Positions 19,481 to 27,179 of a stretch of DNA of 64,000 nt are shown piece after piece. Position 1 is the stretch's first letter. Each line of letters starts with the position of its first letter. Position numbers and translations under genes: made by a program. Under the pieces are notes generated by a model, which saw nothing but the letters and a program-made list of their open reading frames with translations, had not been told where the DNA came from and searched no databases. Origin of the DNA: Pedobacter steynii (GTDB lineage: Bacteria > Bacteroidota > Bacteroidia > Sphingobacteriales > Sphingobacteriaceae); NCBI RefSeq assembly GCF_001721645.1, contig NZ_CP017141.1:4712001-4776000 (forward strand). Reading direction: 5' to 3'.

Positions 19481-19966
19481 ATGCCAAACACTGCTCCTCA
19501 TCAGAATGAAATTCCAAATACGCCGACCATCAGGACGGTGCAAAAACTTTCTTATCTCATGGATGAGCAGTTCCGTATTCCGGGAACAAAATTCCGCTTC
19601 GGATTGGACCCTATATTTAACCTTATCCCTTTTGCGGGAGATTTTGCGGGGTTTATCATTTCCGGTGGATTGGTGCTGGCGATGTCCAGTAAAGGTTTAA
19701 CGAGTAAGATTGTGGTGTTGATGTGTCTCAATATTTTACTGGATGCTACCATAGGAGCTATTCCTGGAATTGGTCAGATCTGGGATTTCTTCTTCAAATC
19801 AAACACCAGGAATATGAAACTCATGGAAGAGTATTACCATGAAGGAAAGCACCAGGGAAGTGGGAAGAATACCATTCTTTTAGCATTAGGAATGCTTTTC
19901 TTTATTTTAATCATCCTTCTGGTTATTTTATGGTATACCGTAGCCTGGATCATCAGTCTGTTCTAG
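19481..19966 (+). CDS. DUF4112 membrane protein
   Basis: A 161-residue integral membrane protein. The pattern DEQFRIPGTKFRFGLDPIFN followed by LIPFAGDFAGF and then a GAIPGIGQIWDFFFK loop is diagnostic of DUF4112. Hydrophobic segments occur near residues 55-75, 83-100 and a long C-terminal helix at 130-160 (LLALGMLFFILIILLVILWY). Function of the family is not known to me. The ATG at 19481 is the natural start; the preceding 86 bp contain no coding sign. Confidence 0.85.
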   Translation: MPNTAPHQNEIPNTPTIRTVQKLSYLMDEQFRIPGTKFRFGLDPIFNLIPFAGDFAGFIISGGLVLAMSSKGLTSKIVVLMCLNILLDATIGAIPGIGQIWDFFFKSNTRNMKLMEEYYHEGKHQGSGKNTILLALGMLFFILIILLVILWYTVAWIISLF

Positions 19967-19989
19967 CTCATTGAGCAAAAAAAAATAAT

Positions 19990-20466
19990 TTACTTATTCC
20001 ATATACAGCTAGCGTATCCTCTGATTTTGCCGGCAGTCAATTCTGGTACACCCTGCTCAAAATCCCCGATCTTAATTTTGGTAATTTTATTTTTCTTAAG
20101 CTTTTCTTTTAAAACCTGATTCACAGGCAATTCGACAATACACAAATAATTGTTGTCTGAGGTTGGGGCAGTCATTGCCGTACCTTTTTCGATTGCTAAA
20201 ATGCTGGCGTCCCCGAACCTTAAATAGATTTTTTTCGGGGCGTTTTCCGAATATTTCGAGGTGAATGACAGCGAAATTCTATCCGAAATATTTCGGCCAT
20301 CAATATCTCTGGAAAGGATGGCATTGACCTTTGCGGAGAAATAAGGTGACATGTAATTTATTGATCCTGTAGATTTATCTACCTTTTTCTGTATTTCCTT
20401 ACATGGGTCCTTTTGAGCTGCTGCAAACAAAGGGATAGTCAATAATAAAAGCAGTATATTTTTCAT
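19990..20466 (-). CDS. Hypothetical secreted protein
   Basis: A 158-residue protein with an N-terminal signal peptide (MKNILLLLLTIPLFAAAQ). The mature part holds two Cys (DPCKEIQKK near the start and YASCIWNK at the end) that might form a disulphide, and an intervening beta-rich domain with FTSKYSENAPKKIYLRFGD. I do not recognise the family. It converges on the DUF4112 gene with only 23 bp between stops, and its 5' end is divergent from the NUDIX regulator gene. Confidence 0.7.
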   Translation of the reverse strand: MKNILLLLLTIPLFAAAQKDPCKEIQKKVDKSTGSINYMSPYFSAKVNAILSRDIDGRNISDRISLSFTSKYSENAPKKIYLRFGDASILAIEKGTAMTAPTSDNNYLCIVELPVNQVLKEKLKKNKITKIKIGDFEQGVPELTAGKIRGYASCIWNK

Positions 20467-20559
20467 TTTCTTTATTTAGAATGGCTTTTTAATAAAGGTA
20501 GGTTTACTTTTCCAATTCCCCGATTAATGTTATTACTTTGTAGCAAGCTATCTCTACAA

Positions 20560-21267
20560 ATGAATAAAACTACACCTGCCATCAAACAAGATATAAAAGT
20601 TAGTGTTGATGCCATTGTTTTTGGATACAATCAGGAGAATGGGATCTCCGTACTGCTGATCAAAAGAAAGATTGACCCTTTTGCAGATCAATGGGCATTG
20701 CCGGGAGGATTTGTACACAATGAGGAGAGCCTGGAAGAGGCTGTAGCACGGGAGCTCAAGGAGGAAGCAGGAGTTTCTATCAATTATCTGGAACAGCTCT
20801 TCACCTTTGGTAAACCAGACCGTGATCCACGAACCCGCATTATCTCAGTAGCTTACTTCGGGCTCGTTAAATCTGCTGATTTCAGCTTATTTGCATCTAC
20901 CGATGCTTCGGAGGCTGCCTGGTTTAACATTTATGAGCTGCCTCCATTGGCTTTTGACCATCAGGAGATTGTTGGGAAAGCCATCGCCCGTTTAAGGGCA
21001 AAGATTACTTATGAACCGATCGGTTTTGAGCTGCTTGATGCCCGATTTGTTTTTTCCGATCTGGAGCAATTGTACATGAAATTATTAGGTCATAACATTG
21101 ACAGAAGGAACTTCAAACGCAAAGTAATGTCTTTAGGTCTGGTTATTGAGCTGGACGAAAAGGCTCCATCAATAGGGGCCGGGCGACCGGGGAATTTATA
21201 TTCCTTCGATTACGAAAAATATAAACAGTTAAAAGTTAACGGTTTTGATCTTAATAAACTCCTTTAG
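20560..21267 (+). CDS. nrtR: NUDIX-domain transcriptional regulator, NrtR-like
   Basis: A regulator that joins a NUDIX sensor domain (about residues 10-140) to a winged helix-turn-helix (about 150-225, RRNFKRKVMSLGLV and GRPGNLYSFD). The NUDIX box is present as GGFVHNEESLEEAV followed by RELKEEAG, so ADP-ribose binding, and perhaps residual hydrolysis, is possible. NrtR proteins repress NAD-biosynthesis genes and release DNA when they bind ADP-ribose or related ligands. The neighbouring PRPP synthetase and nicotinamide phosphoribosyltransferase genes and an inverted repeat between them strongly support this role. I chose ATG 20560; an upstream ATG at 20527 adds 11 residues (MLLLCSKLSLQ) that are not family-like. 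The annotation of regulator over plain hydrolase rests on the wHTH and the context. Confidence 0.85.
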   Translation: MNKTTPAIKQDIKVSVDAIVFGYNQENGISVLLIKRKIDPFADQWALPGGFVHNEESLEEAVARELKEEAGVSINYLEQLFTFGKPDRDPRTRIISVAYFGLVKSADFSLFASTDASEAAWFNIYELPPLAFDHQEIVGKAIARLRAKITYEPIGFELLDARFVFSDLEQLYMKLLGHNIDRRNFKRKVMSLGLVIELDEKAPSIGAGRPGNLYSFDYEKYKQLKVNGFDLNKLL

Positions 21268-21292
21268 TATCAGTTGATTGTGAGTTTTTTGA

Positions 21293-21321
21293 TTAATTTG
21301 CGTAAAATAAACGCAAATTAA
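21293..21321. promoter_or_regulatory. Operator candidate for NrtR-like regulator
   Basis: A perfect 11-bp inverted repeat, ttaatttgcgt (21293-21303) and acgcaaattaa (21311-21321), separated by 7 bp (aaaataa). It sits 55 bp before the prs start, in the 108-bp gap between regulator and target operon. A further half-site, aacgcaaat, lies just before the ATG around 21362-21371. The position is right for autoregulated NAD-salvage control; the binding protein is inferred. Confidence 0.6.
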
Positions 21322-21375
21322 TTTGTATAAGAAAAAATAAAGCCTTTAATTTGTGTCATTGTAACGCAAATAGAT

Positions 21376-22215
21376 ATGAAAGTACTAAATTTATCAACCG
21401 GATTCAAGCCCTTCAACTCTTCTCTTGAAGAGATAGAAAGCAAAAGCTTTTTATTCAGCGGAGGCGAGGTACACATCAAATTACAAGATCGTGCTGACGA
21501 AGTATTGGTCTCAGCCAGATTGAACGATTCTAACGACGTGATGAAATTGTTACTGGCAGTAGATGCGCTTCGCAGGAATGGAAGTAAAACTATTACTGCA
21601 TTTATTCCTTACCTTCCTTATGCCCGCCAGGACAGAGTGATGGTAGGGGGAGAGCCTCTTTCCATTAAGGTGATGTGCAACCTGATCAACAGTTGCAACT
21701 TTGAAAAAGTGTACGTATTTGATGTGCATTCTGAAGTGTCCCTTGCCTTGCTCGATAACTGTGAACTGATCAGCAATTACAGTTTGGCAAAACAAGTATT
21801 GAGCAATCACAGCGATTACCTTCTGGTTTCGCCGGATGCTGGTGCACTTAAAAAAATCTACAAACTAGCCGAAGCCTTAAGCTATACCAATGATATTGTA
21901 TTGTGTAATAAAGTCAGAGATGTGAGCAATGGAAAGATTAAACAAATCACTGTTGATCAGGATGATCTGGGCGGGAAAGATTGTTTTATCATTGACGATA
22001 TCTGTGATGGCGGTGCCACTTTCGTAGGTGTGGCCAAAGAGCTTAAAAAGCGCAATGCCGGTAAAGTAAGCCTGATCGTTTCTCATGGTATCATGTCTCA
22101 TGGAGAAACAGAACTCATAGATTGGATTGATCACATCTATACCACAGACTCTATTAAAAATGACAGTTCAGCACTAATCAGTAGAATTCCACTGGCCGAC
22201 CTGATCGAATTGTAA
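21376..22215 (+). CDS. prs: Ribose-phosphate pyrophosphokinase (PRPP synthetase), short form
   Basis: Makes phosphoribosyl pyrophosphate from ribose 5-phosphate and ATP. Visible family signatures are the FIPYLPYARQDR active-site loop, the VYVFDVHSEV segment corresponding to the DLH metal/ATP region, and the PRPP-binding loop FIIDDICDGGATFVG near residue 210. At 279 residues it is shorter than the usual 310-320 of housekeeping Prs, so it is probably a dedicated paralogue. It is followed 27 bp later by nicotinamide phosphoribosyltransferase, which consumes PRPP, so the two are a metabolic pair in one operon. Confidence 0.92.
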   Translation: MKVLNLSTGFKPFNSSLEEIESKSFLFSGGEVHIKLQDRADEVLVSARLNDSNDVMKLLLAVDALRRNGSKTITAFIPYLPYARQDRVMVGGEPLSIKVMCNLINSCNFEKVYVFDVHSEVSLALLDNCELISNYSLAKQVLSNHSDYLLVSPDAGALKKIYKLAEALSYTNDIVLCNKVRDVSNGKIKQITVDQDDLGGKDCFIIDDICDGGATFVGVAKELKKRNAGKVSLIVSHGIMSHGETELIDWIDHIYTTDSIKNDSSALISRIPLADLIEL

Positions 22216-22242
22216 TTACCTTTTAAATTTAAAAACACAACC

Positions 22243-23694
22243 ATGAAAAATATCCTTCTTCAAACCGACGTTTATAAAATGGGCCACATGGAACAATACG
22301 CTCCAGGTTGCAATAAAGTATATTCTTACCTCACCGCCCGTAGCGACAAGAATTTCGATGAAACTGTTTTCTTTGGACTACAATATTATATCAAACAATA
22401 TTTATCTGAACCCATTACTCCGGAAATGGGTGAGGAGTTCCTGACGTACCGCAAACTGATCCTGGGCAGTAATTCTCCTGAGATTGAAAGTAAAATAAGA
22501 GCACTTTGTGAACTGGGCTACCTGCCAATAGAAATTAAAGCAGTAGAAGAAGGGACGATCATGCCGGTAAGAAACGTCCTGATGACGATCACTAATACCC
22601 ATCCTGATTTCTACTGGGTGGTTGGATTTATGGAGAGCTTGTTACTCAAATTATGGTACACCATAACCGTTGCCACCTGCAGTCATCAGTATCGCAAAAT
22701 TGTAACCCGTTATTTCAGTGAAACCGACGAAATTGAGATGGAAGCGGCCAAAGCCTTTCAGGTCCATGATTTCGGCTATCGCGGAGATGCTTCAGAAGAA
22801 GGTGCTGCTATTAGCGGGGTAGCGCATTTATTGTCTTTCCTTGGCAGTGATAATGTACCCGCTTTACCTTGTGCGGTAGAATACTACAATGCAGATATTC
22901 AAGGTGCTCCGATCCTGCTATCCGTGCCAGCAAGTGAGCATAGCGTGATGTGTTCTTTTGGAAGGGAAGATGAGATTGGCGCTTTCCGTCATATGCTGGA
23001 ATTGTATCCTACAGGTATTGTATCTATTGTTTCTGATACCTTCGATGTATATAAAGTTCTTACGGAATTTGCTGAAATATTAAAAGACGATATTCTGAAA
23101 AGAGATGGAAAAGTAGTCTTCAGGCCAGACAGCGGAAATCCGGAGTACATCATTTGCGGAAATCCTGATGCGGAAGAAGGCAGCAATGAATGGAAAGGAG
23201 CGATTCGACTATTAGACGAGAAATTCGGTTCTACATTGAACAGTAAAGGATATAAAATATTAAACCCTAAAGTAGGCCTGATCTATGGTGATGGTATGTA
23301 TATCGAAAGATACCTGAGGACCCTGGAACGCTTGAAAAATATGGGTTACGCAGCCAGTAACTTAGTGATTGGGGTAGGTGGTATCCTGAGAAACCATAGT
23401 CGTGATACCCTGGGGTTTGCCATTAAAGCGACTTATGTGGAAGTAAACGGTGAACCTAGAGAAATCGAAAAAGATCCGATCACTGATCACAAAAAGAAAT
23501 CATTGAAAGGAATGCTTTGCCTTACAAAAGATGGAGATAACTATCTGACTAAAGACCAATGTACACCTGTTGAAGAAGCGGAATCTTTGCTTCAGGTAGT
23601 TTATCGTGATGGAAAACTGATTAAAGAGACCAGTCTCGAAGAAATCAGAATGCGGATTAAAGAACAGGAACAAGTAGCTGTTGCCCAACTTTAA
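22243..23694 (+). CDS. nadV: Nicotinamide phosphoribosyltransferase (NAMPT/NadV)
   Basis: Converts nicotinamide and PRPP to nicotinamide mononucleotide, the first step of direct NAD salvage without deamidation. Family signatures include the N-terminal TDVYKMGHMEQYAPG, the active-site block HDFGYRGDASEEGAA (residues about 170-185), DTFDVYKVLTE, the FRPDSGNPE phosphate loop and GDGMYIER. Length of 483 matches NAMPT rather than the shorter PncB. It is the second gene of the prs operon, under the NrtR-like regulator, and is followed by a strong terminator. Confidence 0.95.
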   Translation: MKNILLQTDVYKMGHMEQYAPGCNKVYSYLTARSDKNFDETVFFGLQYYIKQYLSEPITPEMGEEFLTYRKLILGSNSPEIESKIRALCELGYLPIEIKAVEEGTIMPVRNVLMTITNTHPDFYWVVGFMESLLLKLWYTITVATCSHQYRKIVTRYFSETDEIEMEAAKAFQVHDFGYRGDASEEGAAISGVAHLLSFLGSDNVPALPCAVEYYNADIQGAPILLSVPASEHSVMCSFGREDEIGAFRHMLELYPTGIVSIVSDTFDVYKVLTEFAEILKDDILKRDGKVVFRPDSGNPEYIICGNPDAEEGSNEWKGAIRLLDEKFGSTLNSKGYKILNPKVGLIYGDGMYIERYLRTLERLKNMGYAASNLVIGVGGILRNHSRDTLGFAIKATYVEVNGEPREIEKDPITDHKKKSLKGMLCLTKDGDNYLTKDQCTPVEEAESLLQVVYRDGKLIKETSLEEIRMRIKEQEQVAVAQL

Positions 23695-23716
23695 GATCCA
23701 TATCATATAGCTGACT

Positions 23717-23760
23717 AAATTCGGAGCCATTTATCATCAAATGCTCCGAATTTGTTTTTT
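23717..23760 (+). terminator. Intrinsic terminator of the NAD-salvage operon
   Basis: A perfect 11-bp stem (aaattcggagc, 23717-23727; gctccgaattt, 23743-23753) with a 15-nt loop followed by gtttttt, just 23 bp after the nadV stop. Confidence 0.85.
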
Positions 23761-23958
23761 ATACCCTTTATCTTTTATTGTTTTTTCAAACCATGCAATA
23801 ATGGTCTGATTATTGCCGTTAAAAATATTAAAGAAAATGATGCTATCATCTTGTCAACTAGTAGTTTAATGTTGGTGTTTTGATAACAATTGTTTAATCT
23901 TTAATACATATTATCTTATTGGAATATTCTGCTGTGATCTAAACGATACGCTTGAATT

Positions 23959-24567
23959 ATGAAAAAAACAACCAAAATAAACTTGGGTAGCAAGTCAATT
24001 TTGAACACTGGCCTCTATGGGCTTTTGTTTTCTTTTGGACTCGCCTGTTCGCCCTCCCCGCCACCAAAAGCTGTTGATGAGGCTAAAACAACCGAAAAGG
24101 TTAAACCTCTTAACGATCACCTGATCGCTTATATCGACAGTGCTTCCAGACGCATGAATGATTCCGGCTTTGACTCTTTGCAGTTTGTCGCCTTAACAGA
24201 CAGCTTTATGCATTATTTTCCGATCAGTGTTTACAAACCAGGTCAGAAAATGAATGACAGTACCGTACTGGTCATGATGCATAAAAGCAATGGTCCACTT
24301 GAGGACGATGTGCTGACGGTAACATTGCCAAGAACGGTCGGTACCCGTTTGGATTTTAAGACCATAACAGATCATTTCGGTCCACTGGATCCGGAACCTG
24401 CGCTCTTCCGTCAGCATAAAAATCCGCCTCCGGTAAGCCTCAGTCTGAAAAAGCATTTTAATCCTCCGGTAAATGGCCTCTCACTGAATATCAGTGCAGC
24501 GCATTTCCCTGAAGCCGCTAACAACCAGATTGTATCTGTTCAGGTTCTTAAATCTAAAACGAAATAG
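23959..24567 (+). CDS. Lipoprotein opening a type VI secretion cargo island
   Basis: A 202-residue predicted lipoprotein: hydrophobic LYGLLFSFGLAC lipobox around residue 30, followed by SPSPPPK, a proline-rich spacer. The rest is an unfamiliar domain of about 150 residues. It lies 5 bp upstream of the L,D-transpeptidase-like gene and two genes before VgrG. Two roles are plausible: an envelope-located immunity protein that protects the cell from the neighbouring peptidoglycan-acting enzyme, or a lipoprotein of the delivery apparatus. Neither is proven. Confidence 0.7.
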   Translation: MKKTTKINLGSKSILNTGLYGLLFSFGLACSPSPPPKAVDEAKTTEKVKPLNDHLIAYIDSASRRMNDSGFDSLQFVALTDSFMHYFPISVYKPGQKMNDSTVLVMMHKSNGPLEDDVLTVTLPRTVGTRLDFKTITDHFGPLDPEPALFRQHKNPPPVSLSLKKHFNPPVNGLSLNISAAHFPEAANNQIVSVQVLKSKTK

Positions 24568-24571
24568 TGTC

Positions 24572-25300
24572 ATGGCATCCTATCAACTTACTAAAATACA
24601 AGAATACGATGGTCATGGTGGGCCCGCCTCTGAAGTCATGGGCGGTGATAATCATCCTAAAACTTCCACCACCCCGGGGCGCTATGTGGTCGGGGCGATT
24701 GAAAAACACGTTAGCTACGGCAAATATAAAGGCTGGTCCGGGGTAGCCTGGGGCACAGAAATGCGTTTGCTTGGCGATGTCGTAATGGTCAAAAAAGGAG
24801 GATCCTGGATCAGGCTCAGCGAAGTAAATTCCGAATGGGGAAAGTTCAAAGGCAAGGAAAAAGACCTTACTGCACAAATCAAAAGTGCGTACCATAGCTT
24901 TTATAACAAATTAGTCGTTCCCGATCGCTGGGTATTTAACGATTTTGGCCATGTGTCTGTGAAGTACTTTGTTGACCGGAATAAAAACTGGAAAATGGAC
25001 GGTAAGGAAGGTTTTCTTGGCGATTTTATCCATACGACTCCGGGAGATGAAGCCCGGGTAGCTCTGAAACAGCCCATCGTACTCAGTGAATCACATGGCT
25101 GTATCCATGTAAAACCTTTTGACATTGACACTTTGATCGGTAATGGTTATATCAAAAAAGGCCATACCATCGAGGTTCATCCATATAGTGAAATGCTGGT
25201 GGCCAATAACCTGGTGAGGAATCACGCCAGGCCACCGTATGAAGTTCATTTTTATCCCGGCGCCTTCAAAATAGCCGTGTATAGAATTGTTCAGAAATAG
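24572..25300 (+). CDS. L,D-transpeptidase (YkuD-like) catalytic domain protein without signal peptide
   Basis: A 242-residue protein. The catalytic motif of YkuD L,D-transpeptidases is present near the C-terminus: SHGCIHV with His175 and nucleophile Cys177. Upstream elements (TPGRYVVGAIEKHVSYG, and HVSVKYFVDRN) fit the beta-sandwich core. I chose ATG 24572 (MASYQL), because a start at 24494 would overlap the lipoprotein by 74 bp and add Arg-rich residues. There is no signal peptide, which is unusual for an enzyme that acts on peptidoglycan. Together with its place 29 bp before vgrG, this suggests it is a type VI effector delivered to target cells, or a cell-wall remodeller for the apparatus. 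The effector idea is inference. Confidence 0.8.
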   Translation: MASYQLTKIQEYDGHGGPASEVMGGDNHPKTSTTPGRYVVGAIEKHVSYGKYKGWSGVAWGTEMRLLGDVVMVKKGGSWIRLSEVNSEWGKFKGKEKDLTAQIKSAYHSFYNKLVVPDRWVFNDFGHVSVKYFVDRNKNWKMDGKEGFLGDFIHTTPGDEARVALKQPIVLSESHGCIHVKPFDIDTLIGNGYIKKGHTIEVHPYSEMLVANNLVRNHARPPYEVHFYPGAFKIAVYRIVQK

Positions 25301-25329
25301 TTCCAAACCACCTAAAACCAACCATCCCT

Positions 25330-27168
25330 ATGGAAAATAAAGTAACAGTAGAAATCAATATTGAAGGTGTGCCGGTCGTTACATTTTCGAGCTTAAATTT
25401 ATATCAGCGTTTCAATGAACACCATACGTTTGAATTACGCTTTAATCAGGATCAGGTAGAATTGCCTGGAGCTTTGTCCCTCAAAAAGTCAAAGGAGTTT
25501 GTCGGAAAAAGCATTGCCATAGAATTTGGAAAAGATGCTTTTGCAACCAACCGTTTTTCAGGCATCATCACCAAGGTGGAAATCTCGCAAACCCATGGCC
25601 TGATGGGAGACATTATTGTGAGTGGTTATAGCCCTACCATTTTGATTGACCGCGGACCGGATCTGGGTTCTTACCTGGAGAAAAATCTTAAATCTATCAT
25701 TGATCAGGCCACTAAAGAGGTGGCAGCAAATGACCTTCCTATGCTGGTAAACCCAAGCAGAAAGGCACCTATAGATTATGTTATCCAATACCGGGAGAGC
25801 GATTTCGACTTCCTCAACCGCCTTTCTGCCCAGTATCATGAGTGGTTTTATTACGATGGCACGCAAGTAGTTTTCGGAAAACCTGATGAGATGAAAGAAG
25901 TGAAACTGGTATATGGACGTGACCTGAGTAACATTCAGTACGGGATTGAAATTGCCCCCTTACGTTATAAAAAATTCGCTTATAATCCGAAAGAAGATGA
26001 ACTATTGAGTGCCGATGGAAAAGGACAGAGCTCCGGATCACCGGATATGATGCATGCGATTGCAGCGTCTAATACCGTGTACAGTAAATCTTATCACCAG
26101 CCGCTGATTACCAGGGCAGATAGCAAAGCTGACATTGATGGTTTCGTAGAAAATGAGCAGAAATCGATGATGTCGGGTCTGTTGAACATCAATTGTACCG
26201 GTGATCATCCTGAAGTGGGCATCGGAAGAATCGTCGACATCAGCATGAGTACCCGAAACCTGAACGAATTTGCGATAGAAGATTTTGGCAAATTCCTGGT
26301 CACTTCAATTTACCACCATATCGATGGCGTTGGCCATTATCAGAACAGCTTTGGTGCGATCTCGGCCGATACGGAACGTGTGCCTGGCGCTGCTGTACAA
26401 AACCCACAACCAGACATGCAACTGGCTAATGTGGTGGATAATAATGACCCCAGTGGACATGGACGAATCAAAGTTAAGTTCAAATGGGAGTGTGGATGTA
26501 ACGATGTTACAGAATGGTTAAGGGTGATCACTCCCGATGCCGGAAGTTCTGATCAGGTGAGTAAAAACAGAGGTTTTGTCTTTATCCCGGAAGTAGGAGA
26601 TCAGGTGGTGATTGCTTTTGAAGAAGGGAATATTGCCCGTCCGATTGTGATGGGAAGTGTTTTTCATGGCAAGAGCGGAACGGGTGGCGACAGCGCGAAT
26701 AAAACAAAGGCACTCACCACAAGGAGTGGGAATACCATCATTATGGATGATAGCAACGGAAGCGTCAATGTTAAAGACCCGAGTGGCAATGTCATTACCA
26801 TGCATGGTGATGGCAATGTATCCCTTACCGCACCGAACTCCTTTACCATCAATACCAAAGATTTTATTGTCAACGCAGGAAACAGCATTGCGCTGAACGC
26901 ACAGCCCGGAGAGCAGGGCGGCGGTGAAGGTACGGTCAATATCAGTGCAAAGAAAACGATTGCTGCCACTGCAGATACAGAGGGTATTACACTGGATGCC
27001 ACCACACTTGGAGTTGCCATTACCGGAAAAACAGATGTGAGCATAGAAAGTACAGATGCAATCGTAAGCCTGACCGGTAAAACTGAGACCCTGATTGATG
27101 GAGCGGATATAAAAATGTCGGGAGGAAGTACCATCCGCATCAATTCAGACGATACCGATATCACCTAA
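25330..27168 (+). CDS. vgrG: Type VI secretion tip protein VgrG
   Basis: Forms the trimeric spike of the contractile secretion needle. The N-terminal gp27-like domain (residues about 1-370) is followed by the OB-fold gp5-like domain (DPSGHGRIKVKFKWECG, then GFVFIPEVGDQVVIAFEEG), which is the hallmark Phage_base_V region. The C-terminal half is a beta-helix of short repeats (DSNGSVNVKDPSGNVITMHGD). At 612 residues it has the length usual for Bacteroidota. The downstream PAAR-like protein would cap its tip. No sheath, baseplate or ATPase genes are in the window, so this is an orphan cargo island of presumed T6SS subtype iii. Confidence 0.94.
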   Translation: MENKVTVEINIEGVPVVTFSSLNLYQRFNEHHTFELRFNQDQVELPGALSLKKSKEFVGKSIAIEFGKDAFATNRFSGIITKVEISQTHGLMGDIIVSGYSPTILIDRGPDLGSYLEKNLKSIIDQATKEVAANDLPMLVNPSRKAPIDYVIQYRESDFDFLNRLSAQYHEWFYYDGTQVVFGKPDEMKEVKLVYGRDLSNIQYGIEIAPLRYKKFAYNPKEDELLSADGKGQSSGSPDMMHAIAASNTVYSKSYHQPLITRADSKADIDGFVENEQKSMMSGLLNINCTGDHPEVGIGRIVDISMSTRNLNEFAIEDFGKFLVTSIYHHIDGVGHYQNSFGAISADTERVPGAAVQNPQPDMQLANVVDNNDPSGHGRIKVKFKWECGCNDVTEWLRVITPDAGSSDQVSKNRGFVFIPEVGDQVVIAFEEGNIARPIVMGSVFHGKSGTGGDSANKTKALTTRSGNTIIMDDSNGSVNVKDPSGNVITMHGDGNVSLTAPNSFTINTKDFIVNAGNSIALNAQPGEQGGGEGTVNISAKKTIAATADTEGITLDATTLGVAITGKTDVSIESTDAIVSLTGKTETLIDGADIKMSGGSTIRINSDDTDIT

Positions 27169-27179
27169 TCAGCCTGAAC

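Noticed and set aside
26664..27164. 166-codon antisense frame in vgrG
   Set aside because: Repetitive low-complexity translation rich in Ser, Val and Pro, entirely inside the beta-helix coding region of VgrG.
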